A DNA stretch of 64,000 bases from RGIG7179 sp051893555 (GCA_051893555.1 JBJFHL010000052.1:1-64000); one strand, 5' to 3'. Positions 39,932 to 48,630 are shown, numbered from the stretch's first letter. Program-made: numbers and translations. Notes: generated by a model from the letters alone, not told the origin.

Positions 39932-41697
39932 TAAAAAAACTATCGGCTTATATCGGGGAATATATGGCGGCAACCATTCTGACGCCGCTGATGGTGACGC
40001 TGGAGGCGGTGATGGAAATCCTCATCCCGCTGATCATGGCAGATCTGATCGATAAGGGAATCGACACGGGCAACATGTCGGCGATTACCAGATACGGTCT
40101 GCTGCTGCTGGGGGCTGCCCTTCTGGCGCTGGCGTTCGGCGTGCTGTCGGGGCGGTTTGCGGCAGTGTCCTCGTCGGGATTCGCGAAGAACCTCCGGCAG
40201 GCCATGTTTTATAAAGTGCAGACCTATTCGTTTTCCAATATTGACCATTTTTCCACAGCCAGCATCGTAACGCGGCTGACCACAGATGTGAGCAACATCC
40301 AGAATGCCTTTCACATGATGACCCGGATCGCCTTCCGCGCACCGGCCATGCTGATTTTTGCTCTGGTTGCGTCCTTCCGCATTGATGCGGAAATGTCCAT
40401 GATCTTTGTGGCAGTGCTGCCGGTGCTGGGCCTGGGCATGTTCCTGATCATCCGGAAGGTCTATCCGATTTTCAACACGGTGTTCCGCAGCTACGACAAG
40501 CTCAATAACGTGGTGCAGGAAAACCTGTACGCCATGCGGGTGGTGAAATCCTACAACCGGCAGGAACACGAGACGGAAAAATTCCGGAAAATGTCCGGCG
40601 CCATCTGCAGAGATTTCGTCACAGCGGAGAAAAACATGATGCTGGCCATGCCGCTGATGCAATTTTGTATGTATACCTGCATCCTGCTGATCTCCTGGCT
40701 TGGGGCGCGGGCCATTCTGGCTTCGGGAAACGATGCGGCACTGGGCTTGTCCACCGGTGAGCTGCTGAGCCTGATCACCTATGTGATGCAGATCCTCATG
40801 AGCCTGATGATGATTTCCATGATCATCGTGCAGCTGACCATGGCCAAAGCTTCCGGAGACAGAATCGTGGAGATTCTGGAGGAGGAAAGCGACATTCACA
40901 ATCCGGAACATCCGGTCTGTGAAGTGAAAGACGGCTCCGTGGTATTCGATCATGTGAACTTCGCCTACGGAAAGGGCGACGGGCATCGGGGACAGAACGC
41001 CCTCAACGATATCTGCCTGGAGATCCGTTCCGGGGAGACCGTGGGAATTCTCGGAGGCACCGGCTCCTCCAAATCCACTCTCGTGCAGATGATCCCTCGT
41101 CTTTACGATGTGACCGGCGGCAGAGTGCTGGTCGGCGGCGTGGATGTCCGGGAGTACGATATGGAAACCCTTCGGAAGCAGGTAGCCATGGTGCTGCAGA
41201 AGAATGTGCTTTTCTCCGGCACCATCAAAGAAAATCTGCGCTGGGGAAATGAAAACGCTTCAGACGAAGAACTTCAGAGAGTCTGCAGACTGGCCTGTGC
41301 AGACGAGTTCATTCAGGACATGGAACAGGGCTATGATACCATGATCGAACAGGGAGGGACCAATGTGTCCGGCGGTCAGCGGCAGCGGCTTTGTATTGCC
41401 AGAGCACTGCTGGCTCATCCGAAAATTCTGATTCTGGACGATTCCACCAGTGCGGTGGATATGAAAACCGATGCACTGATCCGCAGGGCTTTCGCAGAGG
41501 AAATCCCGGATACCACGAAGATCATCATCGCTCAGCGCGTGGCATCCGTGCAGGATGCAGATAAGATCGTGGTTCTGGACGATGGAAAAATCGCAGCTGT
41601 AGGGACCCATGAGGAGCTCCTGGCTTCCAATGCGATTTATCAGGAAGTATACCAGTCCCAGAACCGGACCGGACTGGAAGAAGGGGGTGTGGCATAA
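39928..41697 (+). CDS. Heterodimeric ABC exporter subunit 1 (degenerate-site half)
   Basis: 589 residues, GTG start with AAGGGGGAG upstream. Six membrane segments in ~1-310, then the ATPase: Walker A 'LGGTGSSKSTL' (~376), signature 'VSGGQRQRL' (~479), Walker B 'ILILDDSTSAVD', with Asp instead of the catalytic Glu. One degenerate site is typical of heterodimeric exporters such as LmrCD or BmrCD. Overlaps the next ABC gene by 1 base. It probably exports drugs or peptides under MarR control. Confidence 0.92.
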   Translation: MIKKLSAYIGEYMAATILTPLMVTLEAVMEILIPLIMADLIDKGIDTGNMSAITRYGLLLLGAALLALAFGVLSGRFAAVSSSGFAKNLRQAMFYKVQTYSFSNIDHFSTASIVTRLTTDVSNIQNAFHMMTRIAFRAPAMLIFALVASFRIDAEMSMIFVAVLPVLGLGMFLIIRKVYPIFNTVFRSYDKLNNVVQENLYAMRVVKSYNRQEHETEKFRKMSGAICRDFVTAEKNMMLAMPLMQFCMYTCILLISWLGARAILASGNDAALGLSTGELLSLITYVMQILMSLMMISMIIVQLTMAKASGDRIVEILEEESDIHNPEHPVCEVKDGSVVFDHVNFAYGKGDGHRGQNALNDICLEIRSGETVGILGGTGSSKSTLVQMIPRLYDVTGGRVLVGGVDVREYDMETLRKQVAMVLQKNVLFSGTIKENLRWGNENASDEELQRVCRLACADEFIQDMEQGYDTMIEQGGTNVSGGQRQRLCIARALLAHPKILILDDSTSAVDMKTDALIRRAFAEEIPDTTKIIIAQRVASVQDADKIVVLDDGKIAAVGTHEELLASNAIYQEVYQSQNRTGLEEGGVA

Positions 41698-43718
41698 TGG
41701 CAGAACGAAAGAACAATGAAAGGCCGGTAAGGCCCGCTGGCAGAGGTCCCATGGGTAAGGGGCCTCACGGCATGATGGCCGCGCCCGGCATGAAGCTGGA
41801 AAAAGGAACGATCCCAAGACTTCTGACATACCTGGCACAATACAAGGTGCGGCTGATTTTCGTTATTCTCTGCATTCTGGTCAGTGCGGCTGCCAGTGTG
41901 GCCTCCTCACTGTTCCTGCAGAGTCTGATCGATGACTATATCCTTCCGATGCTGCTGGAGGCAGCCCCGGTCTTCGACGGGCTGCTGCATGCCATCCTGA
42001 AGATCGGCTGCGTATTCCTGGCAGGCATTCTGGCAACCTTCTTCTTTACGAGAACCATGGCAGTGGTTTCCCAGGGTACCCTGAAAATCATCCGTGACGA
42101 AATGTTTGCTCACATGCAGACATTGCCGGTGAAATATTTCGACACTCGCACCCATGGCGATGTGATGAGCTACTATACCAACGACGCAGATACGCTCCGG
42201 CAGATGCTGTCCCAGAGTCTGCCGCAGCTGTTCTCATCTGTGGTGTCCATGATCGCAGTGTTCGTCTCCATGGTGCACCTGAGCATCTGGCTGACCCTGG
42301 TGGTGCTGTCTTTCACCGTGCTGATGCTGGTGTTGGTGAAGAAAATCGCAGGCCGAAGCGGCGGCTTCTTCATGAAACAGCAGAAGAATATTGCGGATGT
42401 CAACGGATATATCGAAGAGATGATCAACGGACAGAAGGTGGTCAAAGTATTCTGCCACGAGGAAAAGTCCAAAGAAGCATTTGACCGGAAAAATGAAGAA
42501 CTGTGCGAGGCTGCTACAGCGGCCAATACCTTTGCCAATGTGCTGATGCCGATCATGGGGAATCTGGGCTATGTGCTCTATGTGACTGTGGCAGTGGCAG
42601 GCGGTGCCATGGCCATCTGCGGTGTATCCAACCTTTCACTGGGCGGTGAGCCGGTGCTGACGCTGGGTACCATTGCGTCTTTCCTGACCCTGTCCAGAAA
42701 CTTTGTCAACCCGATTGCACAGATCTCTCAGCAGCTCAATTCCGTCATCATGGCCATGGCCGGTGCATCCCGTATTTTCAAACTGCTGGATGAACCGTCG
42801 GAAGAAGACCACGGAACCGTAACTCTGGTGAACGCCCGCCGCAGTGAAGACGGCAGCCTGACGGCCTGTGAAGAGCGGACCGGCATGTGGGCATGGAAGG
42901 TACCGGACGGCGTGAAGCGGATGAATGAAGATGGAGAAATCGTCATCGCAGAAGATTCACCGGAAGGCTATACCCTGGTGCCGATGGAGGGAAAAATCAA
43001 CTTGAACCATGTGGATTTTGGTTATGAAGAAGATCATCCGGTCCTTCACGATATTTCCATCTATGCAGAACCGGGACAGAAGGTGGCTCTGGTCGGTGCC
43101 ACCGGTGCCGGAAAAACCACCATCACCAATCTGATCAACCGGTTCTATGACATTGACGACGGAAAGATCCGTTATGACGGTATCCATATCAATAAGATCC
43201 GGAAAGAAGACCTTCGCCGGTCTCTGGGTGTGGTGCTGCAGGATGTCAACCTGTTCACAGGCACCGTCATGGAGAATATCCGTTACGGAAGGCTGAACGC
43301 CACCGATGAGGACTGTGTCGCTGCAGCGAAGCTTGCCAACGCAGACGGATTCATCCGCATGTTGCCGGACGGCTATGATACCGTACTGGAAGGCGACGGC
43401 TCCGGCCTGTCCCAGGGCCAGCGGCAGCTCCTTTCCATCGCCCGGGCAGCTGTAGCCGATCCGCCGGTAATGATCCTGGACGAGGCAACATCCTCCATCG
43501 ATACGCGAACGGAGGCCATCGTGCAGCGGGGCATGGATAACCTGATGAAAGGCCGTACCGTCTTCGTCATCGCACATCGCCTTTCCACGATTCAGAATGC
43601 AGATGTAATCATGGTCATGGATCAGGGCCGCATCATCGAGCGAGGCAACCACGAACACCTGATGGCCGAAAAAGGCCGGTACTATCAGCTCTACACCGGC
43701 GCATTCGAGCTGGAGTAG
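41697..43718 (+). CDS. Heterodimeric ABC exporter subunit 2
   Basis: 673 residues. N-terminal Gly/Pro-rich ~30 residues (PAGRGPMGKGPHGMMAAPGM), six membrane segments, and an ATPase with Walker A 'VGATGAGKTTI' (~467), signature 'LSQGQRQLL' (~569) and canonical 'VMILDEATSSID'. Between the membrane and ATPase parts there is an extra ~60-residue segment (~365-430, 'VTLVNARRSEDGSLTACEE' and 'TGMWAWKVPDGVKRM') not present in subunit 1. This is the catalytically competent half. Ends the operon. Confidence 0.92.
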   Translation: MAERKNNERPVRPAGRGPMGKGPHGMMAAPGMKLEKGTIPRLLTYLAQYKVRLIFVILCILVSAAASVASSLFLQSLIDDYILPMLLEAAPVFDGLLHAILKIGCVFLAGILATFFFTRTMAVVSQGTLKIIRDEMFAHMQTLPVKYFDTRTHGDVMSYYTNDADTLRQMLSQSLPQLFSSVVSMIAVFVSMVHLSIWLTLVVLSFTVLMLVLVKKIAGRSGGFFMKQQKNIADVNGYIEEMINGQKVVKVFCHEEKSKEAFDRKNEELCEAATAANTFANVLMPIMGNLGYVLYVTVAVAGGAMAICGVSNLSLGGEPVLTLGTIASFLTLSRNFVNPIAQISQQLNSVIMAMAGASRIFKLLDEPSEEDHGTVTLVNARRSEDGSLTACEERTGMWAWKVPDGVKRMNEDGEIVIAEDSPEGYTLVPMEGKINLNHVDFGYEEDHPVLHDISIYAEPGQKVALVGATGAGKTTITNLINRFYDIDDGKIRYDGIHINKIRKEDLRRSLGVVLQDVNLFTGTVMENIRYGRLNATDEDCVAAAKLANADGFIRMLPDGYDTVLEGDGSGLSQGQRQLLSIARAAVADPPVMILDEATSSIDTRTEAIVQRGMDNLMKGRTVFVIAHRLSTIQNADVIMVMDQGRIIERGNHEHLMAEKGRYYQLYTGAFELE

Positions 43719-43743
43719 ACCCATTCATATCTTGAAACAACGG

Positions 43744-44003
43744 AAAAGGACGCCAAACGACTATTTTTAAGTCGGTTGGCGTCCCGCTAAGCAAGTTTTC
43801 TCCGGAATTCACTTCATTTTTTGCATTTCTACCATCATTTCCGCCGCAGATTTTCTGCGATATGCATATTCGACGCTGTATCTTATATTAATTTACTGCA
43901 ATTATATTTCTTAAATGTAATATATAACCATTTTTTGAGCGATACATAGATGATCTATACACGCCAGAAGCTTTCAAAATCATCGTTTGGCGTCCTTTTT
44001 TGC
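43744..44003. repeat. ~260-bp non-coding element with inverted ends (MITE-like)
   Basis: The left end AAAAGGACGCCAAACGA (43744-43760) reappears inverted at the right end as TCGTTTGGCGTCCTTTT (about 43983-43999), and flanking bases remain similar for another ~10 positions. Inside the left end, GGACGCCAAACGAC (43748-43761) also pairs with GTCGGTTGGCGTCC (43771-43784) as a 14-base stem with one mismatch. No gene fits inside. It could be a miniature transposon remnant, or a nested terminator of the ABC operon (the right copy is followed by T6). No target-site duplication was seen. Confidence 0.5.
43946..43958. promoter_or_regulatory. Upstream PadR-type box
   Basis: ATAGATGATCTAT resembles the two boxes at 44064-44075 and 44103-44113 near padR. 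It lies about 110 bases upstream of the padR promoter, within the MITE-like element. It may be a third operator. Confidence 0.45.
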
Positions 44004-44054
44004 TTGCGGAGACAGCGATTCCCCTTTGGTTCCATAGAAACAGAGTTTTTGAGG

Positions 44055-44083
44055 TTGACATACATAGATTATCTAGGTATAAT
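44055..44083 (+). promoter_or_regulatory. Consensus promoter with PadR operator in spacer
   Basis: TTGACA (44055-44060), 17-base spacer, TATAAT (44078-44083): a perfect sigma-A consensus. The spacer contains ATAGATTATCTA (44064-44075), a near palindrome. A second box follows at 44103-44113, so the pair would silence a very strong promoter. Confidence 0.85.
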
Positions 44084-44102
44084 AGAACACAAGAATGATA
44101 CC

Positions 44103-44113
44103 TAGATTATCTA
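44103..44113 (+). promoter_or_regulatory. Second PadR operator box
   Basis: TAGATTATCTA, in the leader between TATAAT and the padR start; the left and right boxes together make a larger inverted repeat (CTAGGTAT ... ATACCTAG). Confidence 0.7.
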
Positions 44114-44133
44114 TGCATCAAGGAGGGGATTTT

Positions 44134-44478
44134 ATGAAAATGGATAAAGGTCTGGTAGGCGGCAGCACCGTGCTTCTGGTGCTGACCCTGCTGGCAGAAA
44201 AGGACTGCTACGGTTACGAAATCATCAAGACGCTGGAGGAACGGTCCGACACCACCTTCCAGTTCAAGGAAGGATCGCTGTATCCGGTGCTCCACAAGCT
44301 GGAAAATGACGGGCTGGTCACAGCCTATCGGCAGAAGGCAGAATCCGGAAAGGAACGGAAATATTATCACATCACACCGGCAGGGCTGGAAGCGCTGGCC
44401 GAAGAGACCGAGCAGTGGAATGTTTTCAGCAGTGCGGTGAATAAGGTGATTTTGGGCAGTAAGCTGTCCCCGGTGTAA
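44134..44478 (+). CDS. PadR-family transcription regulator
   Basis: 114 residues from ATG 44134 (AAGGAGGGG upstream; a longer frame from 44095 would cover the operator). 'LVLTLLAEKDCYGYEIIKTLEE', 'FQFKEGSLYPVLHKLENDGLV' and '...RKYYHITPAGLEALAEE' are PadR signatures. Likely represses its own operon, which contains two membrane proteins. It belongs to the short PadR-s1 type. The ligand is unknown. Confidence 0.92.
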   Translation: MKMDKGLVGGSTVLLVLTLLAEKDCYGYEIIKTLEERSDTTFQFKEGSLYPVLHKLENDGLVTAYRQKAESGKERKYYHITPAGLEALAEETEQWNVFSSAVNKVILGSKLSPV

Positions 44479-45237
44479 ATGATGGACAGAGAAAAGTGGA
44501 TGGAAGAAGTACTTCACCAGATCCGGTTTGCGCCGGACCGGAAAAAGATCCGGCAGGAACTCAGCGAACACATGGAGGACCGTATGGAGGAAATGACCGG
44601 AGAAGTGGCAGAAGCCACTGCGGAAGCATGCTTGCTGGAAGCCATGGGTGATCCGACAGAACTGGGCATTCAGCTGAACCGGCAGCACAAACCATGGCTC
44701 GGATGGCTCTGGCTGGGCAGCTGGACAATCCTGTTCATAACGGCCCTTCTGACCGCAGGAATCCTGATCTTCGGGTGGATGGATCAGCAGGCAGAAAAGA
44801 ATCTGACCGGCAATACCTCTCTGGACCTGGAAAAAACCTATGCAAGTATGTCTAAGTACTATGATCCGAAGTACAATCAGTCCGGAGATATTCTGTATGA
44901 CTGGGAGCCGGACTGGACTGTAACGGTGGCGGATACGGACATCACCTTCCGAAATATAGCCTATGACAGGTATGATGGACGGCTGGTGGTGATTCTTACC
45001 AGCAGGGGAGACTGCTCCCTGACAAGCAGCATCCTGGAAATTCACTGCAGCGGGGCAGAAGCATCCATGGCAGAGCACCACACCGGCGTGGACGAAGATG
45101 GAAACCGTGTGGGGGTACACCTGATTACATATGAGAGATTCCCGGAGAATACCGAAAGTGCCGAATTCCGCTACAGTAAGTTCGGTGAGGCCTTTGCTTT
45201 TACCATCGACCTTGCGACCGGGGAGGTGATTTCTTGA
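44479..45237 (+). CDS. Permease-prefix-domain membrane protein
   Basis: 252 residues, starting directly after padR's stop. Residues ~5-62 form a three-helix prefix domain ('FAPDRKKIRQELSEHMEDRM', 'ACLLEAMGDPTELGIQLNRQ') normally linked to PadR regulators. One membrane segment at ~75-98 follows, then an extracytoplasmic domain with no family recognised. PadR-adjacent prefix proteins usually occur with FtsX-like permeases; here no permease is seen. The function is unknown. Confidence 0.7.
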   Translation: MMDREKWMEEVLHQIRFAPDRKKIRQELSEHMEDRMEEMTGEVAEATAEACLLEAMGDPTELGIQLNRQHKPWLGWLWLGSWTILFITALLTAGILIFGWMDQQAEKNLTGNTSLDLEKTYASMSKYYDPKYNQSGDILYDWEPDWTVTVADTDITFRNIAYDRYDGRLVVILTSRGDCSLTSSILEIHCSGAEASMAEHHTGVDEDGNRVGVHLITYERFPENTESAEFRYSKFGEAFAFTIDLATGEVIS

Positions 45238-45926
45238 AAAAACTGAAACATTTTTTCCGAACACACAAACGATCACGCAGACAGGCCGCTGTGCAAAATC
45301 TGTTCGCCGCATGTCTTCTTCTCGTCTTGTGTTTCCTGTTGGCCAGGGGATATGCAGCAGACCATACCCCGGAGCAGGCAGTGGAGGAATGGTGCCGGAA
45401 TAACATGTTCGGCAATGGGACGATCTGTGCAGTCAGAAGCTACGAAACAGACGGCATACAGAAAAAAGACGCCATCATCAGCAGAAAGGCGGAGAACGGA
45501 CGCCGATATGAAGCAACTGTGCTTCTGCAGCGGGAAAATCCACTGAAATGGGAAGCCTGCGGCAGTGCCTGGTCCAGCGAGCCGAAGCCGGAGAAACTGC
45601 CTGTCGGCGAAAACAGTATCGTGAAGGGTGCGGATTTTGCGGAGCTGTCTTCGGGCGTGATTTCCAGCATGTTCACTGAATTTGAACCGGCTTACGGTGC
45701 CGAAGCACTGAAACGGGATTCACTGCTGAAAGTGAGCATATATTTTGGTGAAAACCCGGTGAGCATGGACGATGCAGAAATTTATTTTGAGGTGGATCTG
45801 GACACCGGGAAAGTGCTGCGGGAAGAATACAAGCCGGTTGCCACAGACGGCGTGACGTACGAATACTGGCTCCCAGCGGAACGGATGATTTTCATCGCAG
45901 AAAAAATAAATGAAGTAATTTCATAG
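45234..45926 (+). CDS. Single-pass extracytoplasmic protein, PadR operon
   Basis: 230 residues with TTG start at 45234, overlapping the previous stop; GGGGAGGTG lies upstream. A basic N-terminus (KKLKHFFRTHKRSRRQ) and one hydrophobic span at ~20-40 anchor a beta-rich extracytoplasmic part of ~185 residues. No family was recognised. It resembles the C-terminal half of the previous protein in ending with '...EVDLDTGKV' and a similar '...DLATGEVIS' there, which suggests a shared fold. Role unknown. Confidence 0.65.
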   Translation: MKKLKHFFRTHKRSRRQAAVQNLFAACLLLVLCFLLARGYAADHTPEQAVEEWCRNNMFGNGTICAVRSYETDGIQKKDAIISRKAENGRRYEATVLLQRENPLKWEACGSAWSSEPKPEKLPVGENSIVKGADFAELSSGVISSMFTEFEPAYGAEALKRDSLLKVSIYFGENPVSMDDAEIYFEVDLDTGKVLREEYKPVATDGVTYEYWLPAERMIFIAEKINEVIS

Positions 45927-45974
45927 ATTCTGTGTTATACTGCTGTTATAAAAATACAACTGCGAGGAAACATC

Positions 45975-46337
45975 ATGAGCGAAAAGACCGATACCAACCC
46001 GTTTGCCAGTGTGAAAAAAGTCCGGCTGCTGCCGGACAGCCCGTTCTATAACAATGTGGATCTGAATATCTGTGACTTCGGCGGACCGGGCGGCAGCCTG
46101 CGCCAGCGGGGAAAGATCACAGTGGATTACAGCGAGTACGACATTCGGCAGCTGAAATCCGAAGGCATCCGAACGGTGGAAGAGGCGCTGGACTATTATC
46201 GCAGAAAAATCTATGCTACGGTTCGGCGCTACCTGCTGACCGAGTTCGAACTGGAAGCCGATGCAGAAGGCAACGGCGGCTGGGAACAGATCCTTTCCAT
46301 CATGGAAGAACATATCCGGCAGTATTTTCAGGAATAA
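45975..46337 (+). CDS. Conserved hypothetical protein
   Basis: 120 residues, GAGGAAAC before ATG. 'NPFASVKKVRLLPDSPFYNNVDLNICD' (in pieces) then helical 'TVEEALDYYRRKIYATVRRYLLTEF' (in pieces). No signal peptide or membrane span; probably cytoplasmic. No family recognised. It is followed 19 bases later by a secreted protein, with which it may be co-transcribed. Confidence 0.6.
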   Translation: MSEKTDTNPFASVKKVRLLPDSPFYNNVDLNICDFGGPGGSLRQRGKITVDYSEYDIRQLKSEGIRTVEEALDYYRRKIYATVRRYLLTEFELEADAEGNGGWEQILSIMEEHIRQYFQE

Positions 46338-46356
46338 CAGAAGACAGGAGAGAAAC

Positions 46357-47496
46357 ATGAAAGCAGCAATCAGAAGTATTTGGCGAGCTGCAATGGCAGC
46401 AATCATCCTTGTTTTTGTCGTTTGTGCGACGCATACGGCAAGTGCACAGGCCATGGAAATTCAGTATCAGGGTCGGTTTACGGGTGTGACAAACACCGTC
46501 CCGGAGTATGATACCATGGAGAAGGGGCGCAGCTGTAACATCAGAGATAAGTGGGGGGATGCTCTGACCTTTCTGGAAGGGTCTGTGAAGGAAACCTTCA
46601 ACTACTGGGATGACGGATATACGGTAAGCTCTTCCGATCCGGCAGTTCTGGAGGTCAGTGTGACGCAGGCCTCTATGGCAGGGAGCCCGTATCAGTCCTA
46701 TACCCTCGTACCTGCCGGAGGCGGTCAGTGCGAGGTGTACATCGATGTGGTCAAGGGAGCACTGGCAGGAAAGCGGTTTACAATCCACATGACAGTCACG
46801 TCGAATGAAAGCTGTCCGGGCACCACGCTCCGTTCCCAGGGCAAAGCCAACCATTACCTCTTCTATTTCTCGAACGAAATCGATTTCAAGATTCTTCGTG
46901 AAACGAGCGTGGAATATGAACTGTATCGGTCAACGAGCAAAGATTCCGGATATAAGCTGGTGAAGACCTTTACGGGCTCCAATCACTCTGATCTCGGAGA
47001 AACATACGGCACCGTGGAGGACGGCGACAATGCGAACAAGCTGAAGGCCAATACCCGCTATTACTATAAGATCAGAGCGCGTTATACCGATCCGAAATAT
47101 GACAACACATGGAGCGAATTCTCAAGTCCGGTCTCCTATTACACTGCGGCAAAGCCTCTGGCAAAGAGCAAATATTCCTACAGTGAGAGCACGCACCGGC
47201 TGAAAATTACCAAGGTAACCGGCGCCAAGGGGTATATTTATCGGCTACGGGCCTGCGATTTCGTCGGATATAATGTGTTCGGTCAGTCTGTCATGTTTTC
47301 GGAGGAACAGAACCTGTACACTTCGAAAACAAACTTCATTACGAAAAAGAAGGTGCAGAATCACACGGCGTACACAGTAAACTGGGTCATTCCGGTGACA
47401 AAGCACGGTGACTATTACTATGCCAACGGATATAAGCCGGTGAAAAAGACCAGTGCATATAAATCTAAAGTTGAAACAGACAAGCGTGCAATTTAA
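46357..47496 (+). CDS. Secreted protein with fibronectin-III-like domain
   Basis: 379 residues from ATG 46357 (AGGAGAG upstream; the longer frame from 46261 runs inside the previous gene). A signal peptide at ~1-28 ends at 'ATHTASAQA'. Residues ~35-180 are a beta-rich region. Residues ~190-300 resemble fibronectin-III: 'VEYELYRSTSKDSGYKLVKTF', 'ANTRYYYKIRARYTD'. It has no wall anchor or catalytic motif. Secreted binding protein is the likely kind; ligand unknown. Near its stop, a GTGCAAT motif is repeated three times. Confidence 0.72.
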   Translation: MKAAIRSIWRAAMAAIILVFVVCATHTASAQAMEIQYQGRFTGVTNTVPEYDTMEKGRSCNIRDKWGDALTFLEGSVKETFNYWDDGYTVSSSDPAVLEVSVTQASMAGSPYQSYTLVPAGGGQCEVYIDVVKGALAGKRFTIHMTVTSNESCPGTTLRSQGKANHYLFYFSNEIDFKILRETSVEYELYRSTSKDSGYKLVKTFTGSNHSDLGETYGTVEDGDNANKLKANTRYYYKIRARYTDPKYDNTWSEFSSPVSYYTAAKPLAKSKYSYSESTHRLKITKVTGAKGYIYRLRACDFVGYNVFGQSVMFSEEQNLYTSKTNFITKKKVQNHTAYTVNWVIPVTKHGDYYYANGYKPVKKTSAYKSKVETDKRAI

Positions 47497-47544
47497 GCGT
47501 GCAATCTAATCGTGCAATTAAAGACGAAAGTGTAAGCAGAAACA

Positions 47545-47580
47545 AAACCGGAGAACATCGCGATTCTCCGGTTTTTCGTT
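47545..47580 (+). terminator. Terminator after secreted protein gene
   Basis: AAACCGGAGAA (47545-47555) pairs with TTCTCCGGTTT (47564-47574), loop CATCGCGA, followed by TTCGTTTTTTT. The leftward gene beyond it ends at 47607. Confidence 0.85.
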
Positions 47581-47606
47581 TTTTTGAATGAAGAATGATA
47601 GATTTG

Positions 47607-48476
47607 CTATGCTTCGGTATCGTCCAGAGAGACCGTGTCATCATACAGAAAGCGGATGTATTCGTACATTGCGCTGAAATCGATGATGCATTCTCCATCC
47701 AGAACGGAAACAGGGACAGAAGCGTCGAACCCGTAAAGCTGCGGATAATTCTCGTGCTCGAAGTCGTATACGAGGACTGCTTTTTTCATCGGATCGATCA
47801 TCCAGTATTCCCGTACGCCGGCATTCAGATATTTATTCAGCTTGAGAAACATATCCTTTCGTTTCGTAGACGGGGACAGCACTTCCGCTATGAAATCAGG
47901 AGCACCGTAGATGCACCGGTTGATGACCTTCGTCCGGTCACAGACGATGACCACATCCGGCTCCACCATGGTCTTATCGTCACAGTCCAGCTGCACGCCG
48001 ACCGGAGCGAACAGCGGAAGACAGCGGCCTTTTTTGGAAATGATATGGCCGGAAATACAGTTATACAGGTGACCAATGATCATCTGATGAGCCACCGTGG
48101 GCGTCGCCATGTCATAGAGCACGCCGTCAATCAGTTCTGCCTTCTGGTCATCCGGCAGTGCGTAATAGTCCTCCAGCGTATACTCTCCGGGCCGCTTTTT
48201 CGAAACGGAATGGGCGGTACCGGAAGCAGCGTAGGTATACTCCGCTTCACCCAGTCGGGAACTTCCGGAGAAATCAGTGGGCGATACACCGGATTTGTCT
48301 GCAGAGGAAGGGTTCAGGACCCGTTCCAGCGCAGAAAGTGTTTCGTATCGCGGTGCAGTGGTTGCACCGCTGAAAATTTTCTGGACCGTACCCAGGGGTA
48401 CGCCGGAAAGCTGAGATATCATGGCGTTGGAATAGCCCAGCTCTTTTTTTCTCTGTTTCATTTCTTCAATGGTCAT
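47607..48476 (-). CDS. HTH-Uma2 family (PD-(D/E)XK-fold) fusion protein
   Basis: 289 residues from ATG 48476; GGAAGG lies 8 bases upstream. Residues ~1-55 are an XRE-type helix-turn-helix ('GYSNAMISQLSGVPLGTVQKIFSG', in pieces). Residues ~95-280 are Uma2/DUF820: 'YTLEDYYALPDDQKAELIDG', 'GVQLDCDDKTMVEPDVVIVCD', 'GAPDFIAEVLSPSTKRKDMFLKL' (in pieces) and 'REYWMIDP', with E/D-x-EVLSP as the nuclease-like core. Uma2 proteins are widespread with uncertain targets. The promoter is overlapped by five repeats, so self-regulation is likely. Confidence 0.85.
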   Translation of the reverse strand: MTIEEMKQRKKELGYSNAMISQLSGVPLGTVQKIFSGATTAPRYETLSALERVLNPSSADKSGVSPTDFSGSSRLGEAEYTYAASGTAHSVSKKRPGEYTLEDYYALPDDQKAELIDGVLYDMATPTVAHQMIIGHLYNCISGHIISKKGRCLPLFAPVGVQLDCDDKTMVEPDVVIVCDRTKVINRCIYGAPDFIAEVLSPSTKRKDMFLKLNKYLNAGVREYWMIDPMKKAVLVYDFEHENYPQLYGFDASVPVSVLDGECIIDFSAMYEYIRFLYDDTVSLDDTEA

Positions 48477-48502
48477 GAAAATCACCTTCCTTTGATAAAA
48501 CC

Positions 48503-48531
48503 ATTATAATACCAAATAAACCAAAAATCAA
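48503..48531 (-). promoter_or_regulatory. Promoter of HTH-Uma2 gene with repeated boxes
   Basis: On the minus strand TTGATT (48526-48531), 17-base spacer, TATAAT (48503-48508). Five copies of ACC(A/G)AA (plus-strand sense) lie at about 48511, 48520, 48531, 48542 and 48553, a ~10-base period. They probably bind the gene's own HTH domain in tandem. Confidence 0.65.
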
Positions 48532-48565
48532 CCGAATAAAAACCAAAAAATAACCAAAATAAAGT

Positions 48566-48592
48566 AAAAAAAACCCGCAGTCGTGCTGCGGG
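48566..48592 (-). terminator. Terminator of the aldo/keto reductase gene
   Basis: Minus strand CCCGCAG - CACGA - CTGCGGG (48574-48592) followed by T8 (48566-48573). Upstream gene ends at 48631. Confidence 0.85.
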
Positions 48593-48630
48593 GGGGACAA
48601 GCTTGTGCACGCCGGGCGGGAATAAGAAGC

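Noticed and set aside
47465..47520. GTGCAAT repeats after the secreted protein as a mobile-element footprint
   Set aside because: Three short copies (around 47483, 47500 and 47512) only; too few and too short to support a mobile element.
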